Notes: generated from the letters alone by a model not told the origin. 64,000 nucleotides of DNA from JANQPX01 sp965204405 (GCA_965204405.1 CBDBEN010000005.1:2480001-2544000); one strand, 5' to 3'; positions 1-9,752 are shown, counted from the first letter of the stretch. Numbers and translations: made by a program.

Positions 1-1
1 T

Positions 2-385
2 ACCGGTCCCATTGAGGAGGGGCGCGAGAAGACCAAATGGTTTCCGGCGATGGTTGGCAATCATGTCGCCGACATCGTGGAAAAATACGGCAAGGACACT
101 GACGTCGTGCCGGCGAGCCTCACCGCCTATATCGAAAAGCGGCGCGGCTACGACTATTCAAAGCATGGACAAAGCGACAACCCTTATCTCGACTTTATCA
201 CCGATGATATCGTCGATGGCTTTGCGGTTCTGGGCGAACCGGAGGATCATATCGCCAAGCTCAAGGTCCTGGAAGCAGCCGGGATCACCCAGTTCAACAT
301 CTATCTCGACAATGGTGATGAAGAGAAAATCGTCGCGGATTATGGCAATATTGTGATTCCGGCGATGGCATCTTCAGCCGGATGA
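2..385 (+). CDS. LLM-class (luciferase-like) flavin-dependent monooxygenase, C-terminal fragment
   Basis: The reading frame is open from the window edge, so the N-terminus lies outside; 127 residues are visible. The segment has the C-terminal pattern of luciferase-like F420/FMN monooxygenases: a helix rich in D, I and V (ITDDIVDGFAVLGEPEDH), then a conserved tail of the type KVLEAAGITQFNIYLDNGDEE that closes the TIM barrel before the stop. These enzymes oxidise or reduce small organic molecules using reduced flavin. The substrate cannot be read from this fragment. It is transcribed away from the phosphonate operon (convergent), so there is no reason to link the two. Family assignment is from overall pattern, without catalytic residues. 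Confidence 0.7.
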   Translation, partial: TGPIEEGREKTKWFPAMVGNHVADIVEKYGKDTDVVPASLTAYIEKRRGYDYSKHGQSDNPYLDFITDDIVDGFAVLGEPEDHIAKLKVLEAAGITQFNIYLDNGDEEKIVADYGNIVIPAMASSAG

Positions 386-727
386 GTATCCGGCTCTCGA
401 TAAGAACGGATCTTCAAGCAGGAGATAGAACACTGATCAATTAGATCCGTACTAATATCACATCGGATATCCAGCCTAGTAAGAAAAGGTCTTGATTTTG
501 CTAGTGGCAAGCATAGTTGCTGATGCCTCTTTCTAGCTGGTGAAAGTTCGTATGGATAACCGATGAATCCATATCCAATGCCTGCTGCTGCACCAAATGA
601 GACGTGGCCTTCTCACATGCTATGATCGTTCAGCGTTACAAAATAAGCGTTATGGAGAATGGGTCTGTTGCAGCCTGCTTTGCGCAAGAGAACAGGCAGA
701 AAATCTTCTGATCGAATTTTAAAAGAG
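386..727. other. Intergenic stretch between convergent genes
   Basis: About 340 bases between the monooxygenase stop and the end of the phosphonate permease gene. It is more AT-rich than its flanks. I see no open frame with coding character, no strong hairpin followed by a T-run, and no RNA gene. It presumably holds the 3' ends of two convergent transcripts. Confidence 0.5.
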
Positions 728-2737
728 CTAGCATTTGCGCCAGGCTTGGGTGCGGGTGAGGATGCCGTTGCTGATGCCGGTATGGACCAGTCTCGCGGCG
801 ACGTTGGTGTAGAAGATCATCATGCCCATAGCAGCGGCGGGGGCGATGTCGCCGGCGTCGTCCATATTGAGGACAGCGACCGATGCTAGCGTCGTGTCGG
901 GAGAGTAGAGGAAAACCACCGCGGAAACGGTGGTCATGGCATTGACGAACAGATAGATCGAAATGTCCAGTATGGCCGGCAGGCAGACCGGGATGGTGAC
1001 CGTCCGGAACATCTTGATCACCGGTTGCTTGAGTGAGGCTGAGACCGCTTCGAACTCGGGATCCATCTGTTTCAGGGCCGTCGAGGCCGTGAGGTGAGAA
1101 ACCGTGTAGAAATGGGTGATCGTGCAGATCACAAGGATGGCCATCGTTCCGTAAATGGCGTGGAGTGGGTTGGCAGGGTTGTTGAAGAAGAAGACATATG
1201 CGAGACCGAGAACCATGCCGGGGATGGCCATCGGCATCATGGCCAGGAACTGGACGAACAGGCGGCCGGCGGCAAAGCCGCGCGCTTTCTCGATTAGATA
1301 GGCACCGACGAAGATAATGCCGGTGCCGATGGCAGCGACCAGGAGTGCCATGCGGATCGAATTGGTGTAGGAGTCCCAACCACCCCCGTCCGCTAAGTCA
1401 AAATTGTAGTTTTTCAGGCCGAGCGTGAGATCGTAAGGCCAGAATTTGACCAGGGCTGCGAACTGGCACATGGCCAGGAGGCCGAGAATAAAGACCGAGA
1501 TCAGCACGCAGACCATGAGCATCGAAAGGTCGAATCGGCGGTTCGGCTTTGGCTGATAGGGCACGGCGCGCGCTGAGAGCAAGGCGACCTGGCGGCGCTG
1601 CACCATCCGGTCCACGGTGAACGCGACGACCGCGGGAATGAGCAGGACGACCGAGACTACCGCCCCCATCTCGAAGTTCTGCTGGCCGACCACCTGCTTG
1701 TAGATATCGAGGGCGAGCACGTTGTACTGGCCACCGATGACCTTGGGCACACCGAAGTCGGTGATCACCAGATTGAAGACCACGAAGGCCGCCGAGATCA
1801 GACCGTAGCGTGCACCCGGCAGGGTGACCGTCCAGAAGGTTCTGCGTCTGGTGGTGCGTAGCGCGGTTGCTGCCTCATAGAGCCGGGCATCGGCAATCGA
1901 CAGCGCCACCAGGATGATCACCAGAGCATGCGGAAATGTATAGAACACGGAGGCGGTCACGATGCCGACAGGGCCGTAGATCGAGCCGCCAAACATAAGG
2001 CCTTTCAGGATGCCTTGCTTGCCGAACAGATAGACCAGCGCAATGCCGGGAAGAAGTGAAGGCACCAGGATCGGCACCATCGCGATGGTCTTGAACAGGC
2101 CTTTGGCCGGCATGCAGCTTCGTGTGAGCGCATAGGCGAACAGGAAAGCGAGCGCCACGGTGATGACGGTCGTGATGGTCGCGATAAAGAGGCTGTTGCC
2201 GATGGAGCGGCGAAGGGCAGGGGTGGTGAAATAGTCGACGTAATTCCGCAGGCCGACGCTGCCATTCGGACGAATCAGCAGTTTTCGGAGCTTTTCCGAA
2301 CCGACATCGAAGGTGCTGCCTGGCGTCGATAGGGTGCCTTCAAACAATAAAAGACCGCCGGTCGTCGACCGGTCGTGAAAACGGAGCATCTCTCCTTCGG
2401 CAAAATGGTCTTTGGGAAAGATCTGGTGAGCCGGCAGGCGGGTGCGTGCTGTCGGTGTCAGGCCTTTGTTGACTGGTCCTTCAAGCTGATCGACCCACTC
2501 GGCCGCCGTTCCAAGTCCTTGCCAGCTGTCGCCGTCCGCTTGCTCGATTACGATTTCGTTGAAACGGAAATCGTAGACCGTCGCCGACTTGGCGAGGATT
2601 GCATAGAGGGGCAGGGCGAGGGTGGCGAGGAGATAGAGGGCGACCAGTCCGATCAGAACCCGAACCGTCCAGTCATCCCGTCCAAGCTTCGGCCGGATTG
2701 GTGCTGCTGATGCAGCGGCCTCGGTTACGCTAGCCAT
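728..2737 (-). CDS. phnU2: 2-aminoethylphosphonate ABC transporter permease, two permease domains fused
   Basis: 669-residue inner-membrane protein with two binding-protein-dependent permease domains in one chain, as in the putative AEP transporter family. The first transmembrane segment is at about residues 27-49. The cytoplasmic EAA-type loops are seen as EAATALRTTRRRTFWTVTLP and, in the second half, EAVSASLKQPVIKMFRTVTIP. About 115 residues between the first membrane segment and the first permease core (roughly 51-165) are hydrophilic and predicted periplasmic, making the protein longer than I expect for the family. I chose the ATG at 2737, which overlaps the upstream ATPase stop by 8 bases, rather than an upstream start that would lie inside the ATPase gene. 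Last gene of the AEP operon. Confidence 0.86.
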   Translation of the reverse strand: MASVTEAAASAAPIRPKLGRDDWTVRVLIGLVALYLLATLALPLYAILAKSATVYDFRFNEIVIEQADGDSWQGLGTAAEWVDQLEGPVNKGLTPTARTRLPAHQIFPKDHFAEGEMLRFHDRSTTGGLLLFEGTLSTPGSTFDVGSEKLRKLLIRPNGSVGLRNYVDYFTTPALRRSIGNSLFIATITTVITVALAFLFAYALTRSCMPAKGLFKTIAMVPILVPSLLPGIALVYLFGKQGILKGLMFGGSIYGPVGIVTASVFYTFPHALVIILVALSIADARLYEAATALRTTRRRTFWTVTLPGARYGLISAAFVVFNLVITDFGVPKVIGGQYNVLALDIYKQVVGQQNFEMGAVVSVVLLIPAVVAFTVDRMVQRRQVALLSARAVPYQPKPNRRFDLSMLMVCVLISVFILGLLAMCQFAALVKFWPYDLTLGLKNYNFDLADGGGWDSYTNSIRMALLVAAIGTGIIFVGAYLIEKARGFAAGRLFVQFLAMMPMAIPGMVLGLAYVFFFNNPANPLHAIYGTMAILVICTITHFYTVSHLTASTALKQMDPEFEAVSASLKQPVIKMFRTVTIPVCLPAILDISIYLFVNAMTTVSAVVFLYSPDTTLASVAVLNMDDAGDIAPAAAMGMMIFYTNVAARLVHTGISNGILTRTQAWRKC

Positions 2738-3842
2738 TATCTTGTCCTGCGGGATAGACCAGCAGGTGGTCCCGTGGCAGGACGATCGGCAGCATCTGGC
2801 CCGGTGCGAGCGTGCGCGCACGGACCAGATTGATCGAGAGGTCCGCCTCCAGGGTCTTGTCCCCTAGTATTTCGGCGTCGAGCCTGGCGCGGACGAAGGA
2901 TCCCAGAAACTCCAGGTCCCGAACCTCGACCTCAATGGCATTCTCCTCATCGCCCTGCACGTCGCGCAGCAGAATATCTTCCGGGCGAATCGCAAGGGTG
3001 ACGGCGGTGCAGCCCTCCGGGCAATTACCGTCGCAGGCGAGGTCGATGCTGCCGACGGCGGCTCGACCGGACTCGGTAAGGCGGCCGTCGAGAAAGTTCA
3101 TCGCGCCGATGAAGTCGGCGACGAAAGCAGACGCCGGCTGGCCGTATATTTCCTCAGGCGTGCCGATCTGATCGATCACGCCCTGGTTCATCACCACGAT
3201 GCGATCCGCCATGGTCAGCGCTTCTTCCTGGTCATGGGTGACCAGAATTGTGGTGACGCCGATGCGCCGCTGCAGGTCCTTGATTTCGTGGCGAAGATGG
3301 GCGCGGACCTTGGCATCCAGCGCGGAGAGAGGCTCGTCCAGAAGAAGGAGGCCGGGCGATGTGGCGAGGGCCCGAGCGAGTGCAACGCGCTGTTGCTGGC
3401 CGCCTGAAAGCTGCGCCGGGTATTTCTTGTCCTGATCCGTGAGCCCGACAAGCTTCAGCAGGTCCGCAACGTTCTTTGCAACCTGCTCGCGGTCGACGCC
3501 GCGGTTTTCCAGGCCATAGGCGACATTGCGCTCGATCGTAAGGTTGGGAAAGAGAGCGTAGGATTGGAAGACAATGCCGAAATCCCGCTCTTCCGGCGGG
3601 AGGGCGGAGATGTCCCGGCCGTCCTGCCAGATACTGCCGGTGGTCTGAATGTCGAGGCCGGCGATCGCGCGCAGGAGCGTGGTCTTACCGCAGCCGCTTG
3701 GCCCGAGAAAGCAGATCAGCTCACCCTTGTCGATGCTGAGCGACACGTCCTTGAGCGCTTCGAACGTGCCGAAGCTCTTGCCGAGATGCTCGATTCTCAG
3801 AAAAGTCAAAGCGTCAGTCGTCACATTAGTCACCGAATCCAA
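2730..3842 (-). CDS. phnT2: 2-aminoethylphosphonate ABC transporter ATP-binding subunit
   Basis: 370-residue ATPase of the spermidine/iron/phosphonate importer class. It has Walker A GPSGCGKTT (about residues 48-56), the signature LSGGQQQR, Walker B LLLLDEP, and an H-loop LVTHDQEEA. A C-terminal region of about 120 residues fits a TOBE-type regulatory domain. It energises the fused permease encoded just downstream (8-base overlap) and follows the binding-protein gene after a gap of about 100 bases. The alternative of a generic Fe3+/polyamine ATPase is made unlikely by the flanking AEP degradation genes. Confidence 0.88.
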   Translation of the reverse strand: MDSVTNVTTDALTFLRIEHLGKSFGTFEALKDVSLSIDKGELICFLGPSGCGKTTLLRAIAGLDIQTTGSIWQDGRDISALPPEERDFGIVFQSYALFPNLTIERNVAYGLENRGVDREQVAKNVADLLKLVGLTDQDKKYPAQLSGGQQQRVALARALATSPGLLLLDEPLSALDAKVRAHLRHEIKDLQRRIGVTTILVTHDQEEALTMADRIVVMNQGVIDQIGTPEEIYGQPASAFVADFIGAMNFLDGRLTESGRAAVGSIDLACDGNCPEGCTAVTLAIRPEDILLRDVQGDEENAIEVEVRDLEFLGSFVRARLDAEILGDKTLEADLSINLVRARTLAPGQMLPIVLPRDHLLVYPAGQDNG

Positions 3843-3941
3843 AACACAGGCCGCCGGCCATGATGCGCCTGAGCATCAAGACCAGCGGCGCCGTTTCAAG
3901 TCAACCAAGTACGGGGCGCACTCAACCGAGTGCCGGCGGCA

Positions 3942-4961
3942 CTATTTGGGTTCGGATTTGCTGTCGTAGCGGGACTGCCATTCGCTGAGGATGGCCTCGC
4001 GGTTTTGCGCTGCCCACTCGAAGTCGTTGTCGATCATCGCCTCCGAAATGCCTTCGGGGAAATGCTCGACGGGCTTGGCGAGCTCAGTGCGGGCAATCAC
4101 GGCATAGCCTTCGTTATACATCTCGTTGGCTTGCGGCGTGACCGACCAGTCGACGAGGGTTTGAGCTGCCTCTAGATTGTCGGTGCCCTTAACAATGGCG
4201 GTCGCTTCCATGTCCCAGCCAATACCCTCGGAAGGAACCACAATCTCAAGCGGAGCACCCTCGGCCTTGGACTTGGCGCCTCGGAAAGCGAAGGAAACGC
4301 CGATCGCCACTTCGCCGCGCGCGGCATCCTTACACGGCTTGGAGCCGGAATGGGTGTAGTAGGCGATATTCTCATGGAGGCCATCCATGAACCCCCAGCC
4401 ACCGTCTTCACCCATCATCTGCAGCCAGCTGGAGACGTCCAGGAAGCCGGTACCCGAGGAGTTGGGGTTGGGCATGGCGACGTGGCCTGCATATTCAGGC
4501 TTGGTAAGATCAGCCCAGGAGGTTGGCATCGGCAGGCCATTAGCTTCCGCCTCAACCGTATTCACGCAGATCGAAGCGACCCAGGCATCCATGCCGGTCC
4601 AGCTCGGCGGCTGATCTGAATCAACGAATTTGGAATCAAGCTCGTCAACGCCCGCGGGTGCATAGGCCTCGAGCATGCCCTCGTTCTTCAGGAGCATCAG
4701 CGACGTGGCGGCCAGGCCCCATACGACGTCTGCCTGCGGATTGTCCTTCTCGGCCAACAGCTTGGCTGTAACGATGCCGGTGGAGTCCCGGACCCATTTG
4801 ATCTCGATGTCGGGATGATCCTTGTTGAAGCGCTCCGCATATTTCTGCAGATCCTCGGCTTCGACCGCCGTGTAGACGGTAAGCTCGGCCGCATTCGCGA
4901 TCTGCGCGGTGGTCAACGCCAGGACAGCGGCGCCGGATAGAAAAACTGTTTTTAGTGCCAT
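3942..4961 (-). CDS. phnS2: 2-aminoethylphosphonate ABC transporter substrate-binding protein
   Basis: 339-residue periplasmic protein. The N-terminus MALKTVFLSGAAVLALT leads to a signal-peptidase site after ANA (around residue 24). The mature part has the type-II binding-protein fold of the iron/AEP group, beginning ELTVYTAVEAEDLQKYAERF and including TSWADLTKPEYAGHVAMPNP and the Ser/Thr-rich ligand loop SSGTGFLD. It would deliver AEP to the PhnT/PhnU pair. It is first of the three transport genes and lies downstream of the catabolic genes and the Na/Pi cotransporter on the same strand. The specificity is inferred from neighbours; the family also includes Fe3+ binders. Confidence 0.87.
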   Translation of the reverse strand: MALKTVFLSGAAVLALTTAQIANAAELTVYTAVEAEDLQKYAERFNKDHPDIEIKWVRDSTGIVTAKLLAEKDNPQADVVWGLAATSLMLLKNEGMLEAYAPAGVDELDSKFVDSDQPPSWTGMDAWVASICVNTVEAEANGLPMPTSWADLTKPEYAGHVAMPNPNSSGTGFLDVSSWLQMMGEDGGWGFMDGLHENIAYYTHSGSKPCKDAARGEVAIGVSFAFRGAKSKAEGAPLEIVVPSEGIGWDMEATAIVKGTDNLEAAQTLVDWSVTPQANEMYNEGYAVIARTELAKPVEHFPEGISEAMIDNDFEWAAQNREAILSEWQSRYDSKSEPK

Positions 4962-5106
4962 GATAGCCTTCCCTTTTTGTTAGATGACGCATAGAGACGC
5001 CATTTGCCTCAATGCTGCCACAGTTGGTTAACTTCTGCTAGCGACAGATCCGTGACACCGGCATCCCATCGTAGGTCTCGTCCTTACCTTTACTGGTTGA
5101 ATACGC

Positions 5107-6867
5107 TCATGCCGTTCCCTGGGGGGTCGTCGGTTGCCCTGGCAGGGGAGGGTCTTGAGCGATCTTGTCCGATCGACGCTCATTTTGTTGCCTGCGGTCT
5201 TCGACCTTTGGCATGGACCTGAGGCGGGTTGCCCGAAGAGCGCCTGCCCGGTCCAGGATCGGGTAGGCGACCGAGGTCAAATGCGAGTTGATGCGCTTGA
5301 AATCCCGAACGATATCGAGGTGAAGAGCGCTGGTTTCGATACTGGCGGCCTGGCCCGAACGCAGGCGGTCCAGGTGTCGTTCGGTATCTCTCAGCTCCAT
5401 GTCGCGAAACTGTTCTTTTTGCGCCAGGAGCTTGGTTGCCGTCTCCAGTTCCTGATTGATGAATACGGTGAGCGACAGGCGCACCGTGTCCATCAGCCTG
5501 GCATGCATTTCCTTCAGATCTTGGAGCCCTTCGGGCGAGAATTGCAGCTGCTTTCGGATCTTTTTCGCCGCCAGCTCCATCAAGTTCTTGTCGATGATGT
5601 CGCCGACATGCTCGAGGTTGGTGGTGAAGGTGATGATATCGACCGCGCGCCGGCTGTCCTCCTCGTCGAGTTCGCCGCGCGAAAGGCGGGTGAGGTAGAG
5701 TTTGATCGCCTCATGCAGGTCATCGATCACGTCATCCGCCGCTTCGACGTCATGGCGCAGCAGATCGTCATTCTGCTCCAGAACGATCAAGCTGTTGCCG
5801 AGCATCTGCTCGACGGTATCGCCGATACGCAGGGTTTCCCTTGCGGCCATGGCGATGGCAACGCTCGGCGTATCGAGGAGGCTGTCGTCCAGATGTCTCG
5901 GGCCTTCCTCCTGACCGGCTGTTTCCACGGGATCCGGCATCATCCTTTCCACCAGATGGCCTACCGGGCCGATGAAGGCGATGAGCCCAAGGCAAAGGGC
6001 GAGGTTGAACAGCACATGAAAGTTGACGATCAGATGAACCGGGTCGGCGTCGAAAGCCAGGAGATGCGGGGTAATCTGATCGAGCATAGGCAAGGCCAGG
6101 AGCACGCCGAGCAGGCGGAAGATCAGGTTGCCCAGGGGTATCCGTCTTGCTCGGATCGGTTCCGCCATGGTCGCGGTGAAGGCCGGCAGCGCAGCGCCCA
6201 GATTGATGCCGAGCACGATCGGGAACAGCGCAGGGGCTGGCAGGAGCCCAGTGGCCGCCAAGGTCGCTACCACCAGGATCAAGGCCAGGCTGGAATAGGC
6301 GAGCCAGGTGAGAAGAGCGCCGACGATGATTGCCAGGAGCGGTTCATCGGCCACCGCCTGCAGGACATCGCTCAATACCTGGCTGCCGCCAAGTGCGTGG
6401 GCGGAGCTGCCGATCATGCGAAGTGCCAGGAGCAGAATGGCCAGGCCCATGATCACCCGCCCCAGATGGCGAATGCGGGCATTCTGGCCATCGAACAGGG
6501 TATGCATCAGATAGCCGAGAAGGGCCAAGATCGGCCAGAATCCGGAGATGCCGGAGGTAAAGATCTGGGCGCCTATGGCGGCCCCAAGGTCGGCACCGAG
6601 CATCACGGCAAGAGCAGGCGCCGTCATGAGTGCGCCATGGGCGACGAAGGAGCAGACCATGAGAGCGGTCGCGGTCGAGCTCTGCACGGTAGCGGCAGCC
6701 ATGGTGCCGACCAGGGCTGCCTTGATGCGATTGCTGGTCCAAGTCCCGATGGCAGCGCGCAGCGAGGCCCCGAACGCACGCATCATGCCGGTGCGAATCA
6801 TGCGCGCACCCCAAAGGAGCAGGGCCACGCCGCCCAGAATGCTGATTAATATTTCGCTGCCGCTCAA
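5107..6867 (-). CDS. Na/Pi cotransporter family protein with C-terminal PhoU-like domain
   Basis: 586-residue membrane protein. The N-terminal about 300 residues carry two inverted hydrophobic repeats typical of the NptA/YjbB family, including the QSSTATA motif (repeat 1) and a long run of membrane helices. Residues from about 340 to 540 form a helical PhoU-like domain (for example DVIDDLHEAIKLYLTRLSRG and TFTTNLEHVGDIID). Family members move inorganic phosphate with sodium, and some (E. coli YjbB) act as exporters. Sitting between phnY and the AEP transporter genes, it could balance the phosphate released when AEP is used as carbon or nitrogen source; direction is an inference. A short GC hairpin (CGACGC/GCGTCG, near 6890) lies in its leader. 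Confidence 0.88.
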   Translation of the reverse strand: MSGSEILISILGGVALLLWGARMIRTGMMRAFGASLRAAIGTWTSNRIKAALVGTMAAATVQSSTATALMVCSFVAHGALMTAPALAVMLGADLGAAIGAQIFTSGISGFWPILALLGYLMHTLFDGQNARIRHLGRVIMGLAILLLALRMIGSSAHALGGSQVLSDVLQAVADEPLLAIIVGALLTWLAYSSLALILVVATLAATGLLPAPALFPIVLGINLGAALPAFTATMAEPIRARRIPLGNLIFRLLGVLLALPMLDQITPHLLAFDADPVHLIVNFHVLFNLALCLGLIAFIGPVGHLVERMMPDPVETAGQEEGPRHLDDSLLDTPSVAIAMAARETLRIGDTVEQMLGNSLIVLEQNDDLLRHDVEAADDVIDDLHEAIKLYLTRLSRGELDEEDSRRAVDIITFTTNLEHVGDIIDKNLMELAAKKIRKQLQFSPEGLQDLKEMHARLMDTVRLSLTVFINQELETATKLLAQKEQFRDMELRDTERHLDRLRSGQAASIETSALHLDIVRDFKRINSHLTSVAYPILDRAGALRATRLRSMPKVEDRRQQNERRSDKIAQDPPLPGQPTTPQGTA

Positions 6868-6996
6868 TCCCTTCTCCGGGTTCCCGACGCACCGACGCTT
6901 TCGCGTCGTTCAGGAGCCAATGCGCCGGGTTTTTAGTGATGCATCGCCATGCCTATCCGATCGACTGGCCTGGATCGATGCATGAGGAAATTGCCA

Positions 6997-8460
6997 TCAA
7001 TCAGACCATGGTAGTGAATAGGTCTTAACATTCGTGAAAGACTTCATCGCTTCGATGACGCCTTCCTTATACCCTAAACCGCTATCTTTGATACCGCCAA
7101 AGGGCGACATTTCAATACGGTAGCCCGGAACTTCCCAAATATTTACCGTGCCGACATTGAGGCCGTTGACATAAGCTGTCATGCGGTCGAGGCGGTTGGT
7201 GCAGACACCGGAAGAGAGACCGAAGGCGGTGCTGTTGGAAATCGCCATAGTCTCATGATCGTCGTTGGGCACGCGGATAATCGGGATTACCGGGCCGAAG
7301 GTTTCCTCAATGACCAGCTCTGATTCGTGCGGCACGCGATCCACGACGATCGGCGGGAGGACGGCACCTTGACGTTCGGGGTGGTAGAGGATCTCGGCCC
7401 CCTGCTCGGCTGCCTTGAGCACCCGCTGCTCGAACAGGGCCGCAGCCGGTTCGTGGACGACCGTGCCGAGGTCAGTGGATGGATCCAACGGATCACCGAA
7501 AGTGATTTTCTTCGCCCTTTCCAGAATCATGGGTACGAACCGGTCGGCCACGCCCTCCTGGCAAAGGATACGTTTCACCGCGGTGCAGCGCTGGCCGGAG
7601 TTTTTGGTTGCTCCTGCGACCGCCAGGTCAGCGGCTTTAGCGAGGTCCGTGTCGGACAGGTCGTCACAGATGATCAGCGGATCGTTGCCTCCGAGTTCAA
7701 GCACGGTGCGGCGATAGCCTGCCTTTTCTGCGATCATCTTGCCGACCGGCACGCCGCCGGTGAAGGTGATGAGATCGGCGGCCGGATTGGTGATCATCTC
7801 CGAGCCTATGTCCGCGGGCCAGCCCGTGACGACGGAGAGCATTTCGGGGGGAAGACCGGCCTCATAGAGCACATCCGCCAGCAGCAAGGCAGTGAGCGGG
7901 GTAAGCTCGGTCGGCTTAACCACCATGCAGTTGTTGGTGGCGACAGCCGGAGCGATCTTGTGAGCAACCATATTGAGCGGATGGTTGAATGGCGTGATCG
8001 CCGAAATCGCGGTCAGCGGCTCGCGTTTGGTGAAGATCTTCCGTGCTTTGCCGTGGGGGGTAAGGTCACAAGAGAAGATCTCACCGTCATCGAGGATGCA
8101 AAGCTGGCTCGCGAGTGTAAACACGTCGAAGGCGCGGCCGACCTCGTAAAGCGAATCCGACTTTGAAATGCCGAGTTCCAAGGTGATTACATCGGAGAGC
8201 TCGTCCCGGCGTGCCACCAGGCCTTCCGCCGTGCGCAACAGTACTTGCTGTCGGTCATACCGGCTGAGCTTGGGCTGGTACTTGGCGGCAATCTCGAAAG
8301 CTTGCCTGGCATGGGCAGCTTGGCCTGCCGGCACCGTGCCGATCACCTCATCGGTGTAGGGATAATGGACTTCGACAACCTCGTCGGCCTCCACCATCCT
8401 GCCGGCAATGCGCATAGGCTCATGACGGCGCTCGGTTTTCTGTAACTTTGCTGATGACAT
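6997..8460 (-). CDS. phnY: Phosphonoacetaldehyde dehydrogenase
   Basis: 487-residue NAD-dependent aldehyde dehydrogenase. The catalytic cysteine is in KNSGQRCTAVKR, the general-base glutamate in VLELGGNDP, and the cofactor loop in TFTGGVPVGK. Its place between phnW and the transporter, two bases after phnA, identifies it as the PhnY step that oxidises phosphonoacetaldehyde to phosphonoacetate in the PhnW-PhnY-PhnA route. It has normal family length. No phosphonatase (phnX) is present in the window, which supports the three-enzyme oxidative branch. Confidence 0.93.
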   Translation of the reverse strand: MSSAKLQKTERRHEPMRIAGRMVEADEVVEVHYPYTDEVIGTVPAGQAAHARQAFEIAAKYQPKLSRYDRQQVLLRTAEGLVARRDELSDVITLELGISKSDSLYEVGRAFDVFTLASQLCILDDGEIFSCDLTPHGKARKIFTKREPLTAISAITPFNHPLNMVAHKIAPAVATNNCMVVKPTELTPLTALLLADVLYEAGLPPEMLSVVTGWPADIGSEMITNPAADLITFTGGVPVGKMIAEKAGYRRTVLELGGNDPLIICDDLSDTDLAKAADLAVAGATKNSGQRCTAVKRILCQEGVADRFVPMILERAKKITFGDPLDPSTDLGTVVHEPAAALFEQRVLKAAEQGAEILYHPERQGAVLPPIVVDRVPHESELVIEETFGPVIPIIRVPNDDHETMAISNSTAFGLSSGVCTNRLDRMTAYVNGLNVGTVNIWEVPGYRIEMSPFGGIKDSGLGYKEGVIEAMKSFTNVKTYSLPWSD

Positions 8461-8462
8461 GG

Positions 8463-9752
8463 TCAGGTTCCCACTTCTACATGATTGAGCGCGACGTCAA
8501 ACGCATCGAAGTTCCGCAGTTTTCTCTCGTCACCGAGGTCCACGATGGACCTGTTGACCATGAAGGGCACGGTCTGTTCCGTGAAGCCGCCATGGGAGCG
8601 AAGCGGCGCATCGAGGCCGGAGAGATCATGCGCACTTTCTGCGGCGCCGATCACCACATGGCGGGTCGACGTCACCACGATGTCACCGATCCGGTCTGGC
8701 GGCAGCTCCAGGGCTGCTGCGGCTTCGTCACGGAGATGCACGGTGTCGATACCTTCCATGGCACGCAGGCGCCCGACGACGGTCGCAGCATCGGCGTTCT
8801 TGGGGAGATAGGCGGTCACAAATGACCCGAGCGCCCCATGATGTACCACATAAGGGTCGGTGATCGGGCAGATGACCTCGGCCTCGCCAGTACCCAGCCA
8901 TTCGTCCAGCACGTCCTGCAGATAGATGACATCAGGGCTGCCATCCGCCTTGTGCTTGGCGTTCATGCCGTGATCCGCAACCATCACCAGGGTACAACCA
9001 AGGGCATCCAGCGCGCTGATATGGCCGTCCATCATCGCGTAGAAGGCATTGGCACCTCTGGAGCCCGGCTCGTATTTGTGCTGGATATAGTCCGTGGTCG
9101 AAAGGTACATCAAATCTGGCTTGGCCAGATCCACCAGCTTGACGCCGGCGGCCATCGCAAAGCCCGAAAGTTCGGCGGAATAGACATCCGGCAATGGCTG
9201 CCCGACAAGGTCCAGGACATTCTCTATGCCATTTTCTTCGAGTGTCGCCTCGTCCGCCCGCTCCGATGAAAAGCAGATGGCACCGCCATCGCCACCGATC
9301 GTGAGGCCGTTGCCGAGCAGCTTGCGCAGTTTGTCCTTGGCGGTCACGACCGCGATCCTGGCGCCGGCTTTCTGGAAGGCGGAAAAGATCGTGGGTGCGC
9401 GCAGAAATTTCGGATCATTCATCATCACCTTCTCGCCCGTCTCAGGGTCGAGAAAGTAATTGCCGGCAATACCGTGAACTGCCGGCGGGCAGCCCGTCAC
9501 TATCGAAAGGTTGTTGGGGTTGGTGAAGCTGGGCATGGCGGAGGCGGCCTTGAGATAAGCGCCACGCTCCAGGATATCCGCCATGTTCGGCATCAGACCA
9601 TCGGCGATGGCCCGTTCGATATAGTCGGGCTCCGAGCCGTCGATGCAGATGACGACGGTGGTGACCTTCGGCCAGGCATAGGTCCGTCCGTTGACGGTCA
9701 CGGACCGCCCGTTGGCGGTAACGGCCCGCCCGCCGGCGGTGTTTGTCGTCAT
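8463..9752 (-). CDS. phnA: Phosphonoacetate hydrolase
   Basis: 429-residue metallohydrolase of the alkaline phosphatase superfamily, which splits phosphonoacetate into acetate and phosphate. Visible two-metal-site motifs are CIDGSEPDY (Asp), the Thr nucleophile in SFTNPNNLS, STTDYIQHKYEP (Asp, His), VADHGM (Asp, His) and the downstream SHGGF (His). I chose the ATG at 9752: it overlaps the phnW stop in the ATGA arrangement, whereas the longer open frame extends into phnW. The extreme N-terminus holds an odd sevenfold-residue repeat, GRAVTAN-GRSVTVN-GRTYAWP (residues 8-28), encoded by 21-bp imperfect direct repeats. Confidence 0.93.
   Translation of the reverse strand: MTTNTAGGRAVTANGRSVTVNGRTYAWPKVTTVVICIDGSEPDYIERAIADGLMPNMADILERGAYLKAASAMPSFTNPNNLSIVTGCPPAVHGIAGNYFLDPETGEKVMMNDPKFLRAPTIFSAFQKAGARIAVVTAKDKLRKLLGNGLTIGGDGGAICFSSERADEATLEENGIENVLDLVGQPLPDVYSAELSGFAMAAGVKLVDLAKPDLMYLSTTDYIQHKYEPGSRGANAFYAMMDGHISALDALGCTLVMVADHGMNAKHKADGSPDVIYLQDVLDEWLGTGEAEVICPITDPYVVHHGALGSFVTAYLPKNADAATVVGRLRAMEGIDTVHLRDEAAAALELPPDRIGDIVVTSTRHVVIGAAESAHDLSGLDAPLRSHGGFTEQTVPFMVNRSIVDLGDERKLRNFDAFDVALNHVEVGT

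Noticed and set aside
5134..6849. 571-codon open frame on the plus strand opposite the Na/Pi cotransporter gene
   Set aside because: It mirrors the codon positions of the real gene, gives a Gln/His/Arg-rich product with no domain, and the minus strand has clear membrane repeats and a PhoU domain.
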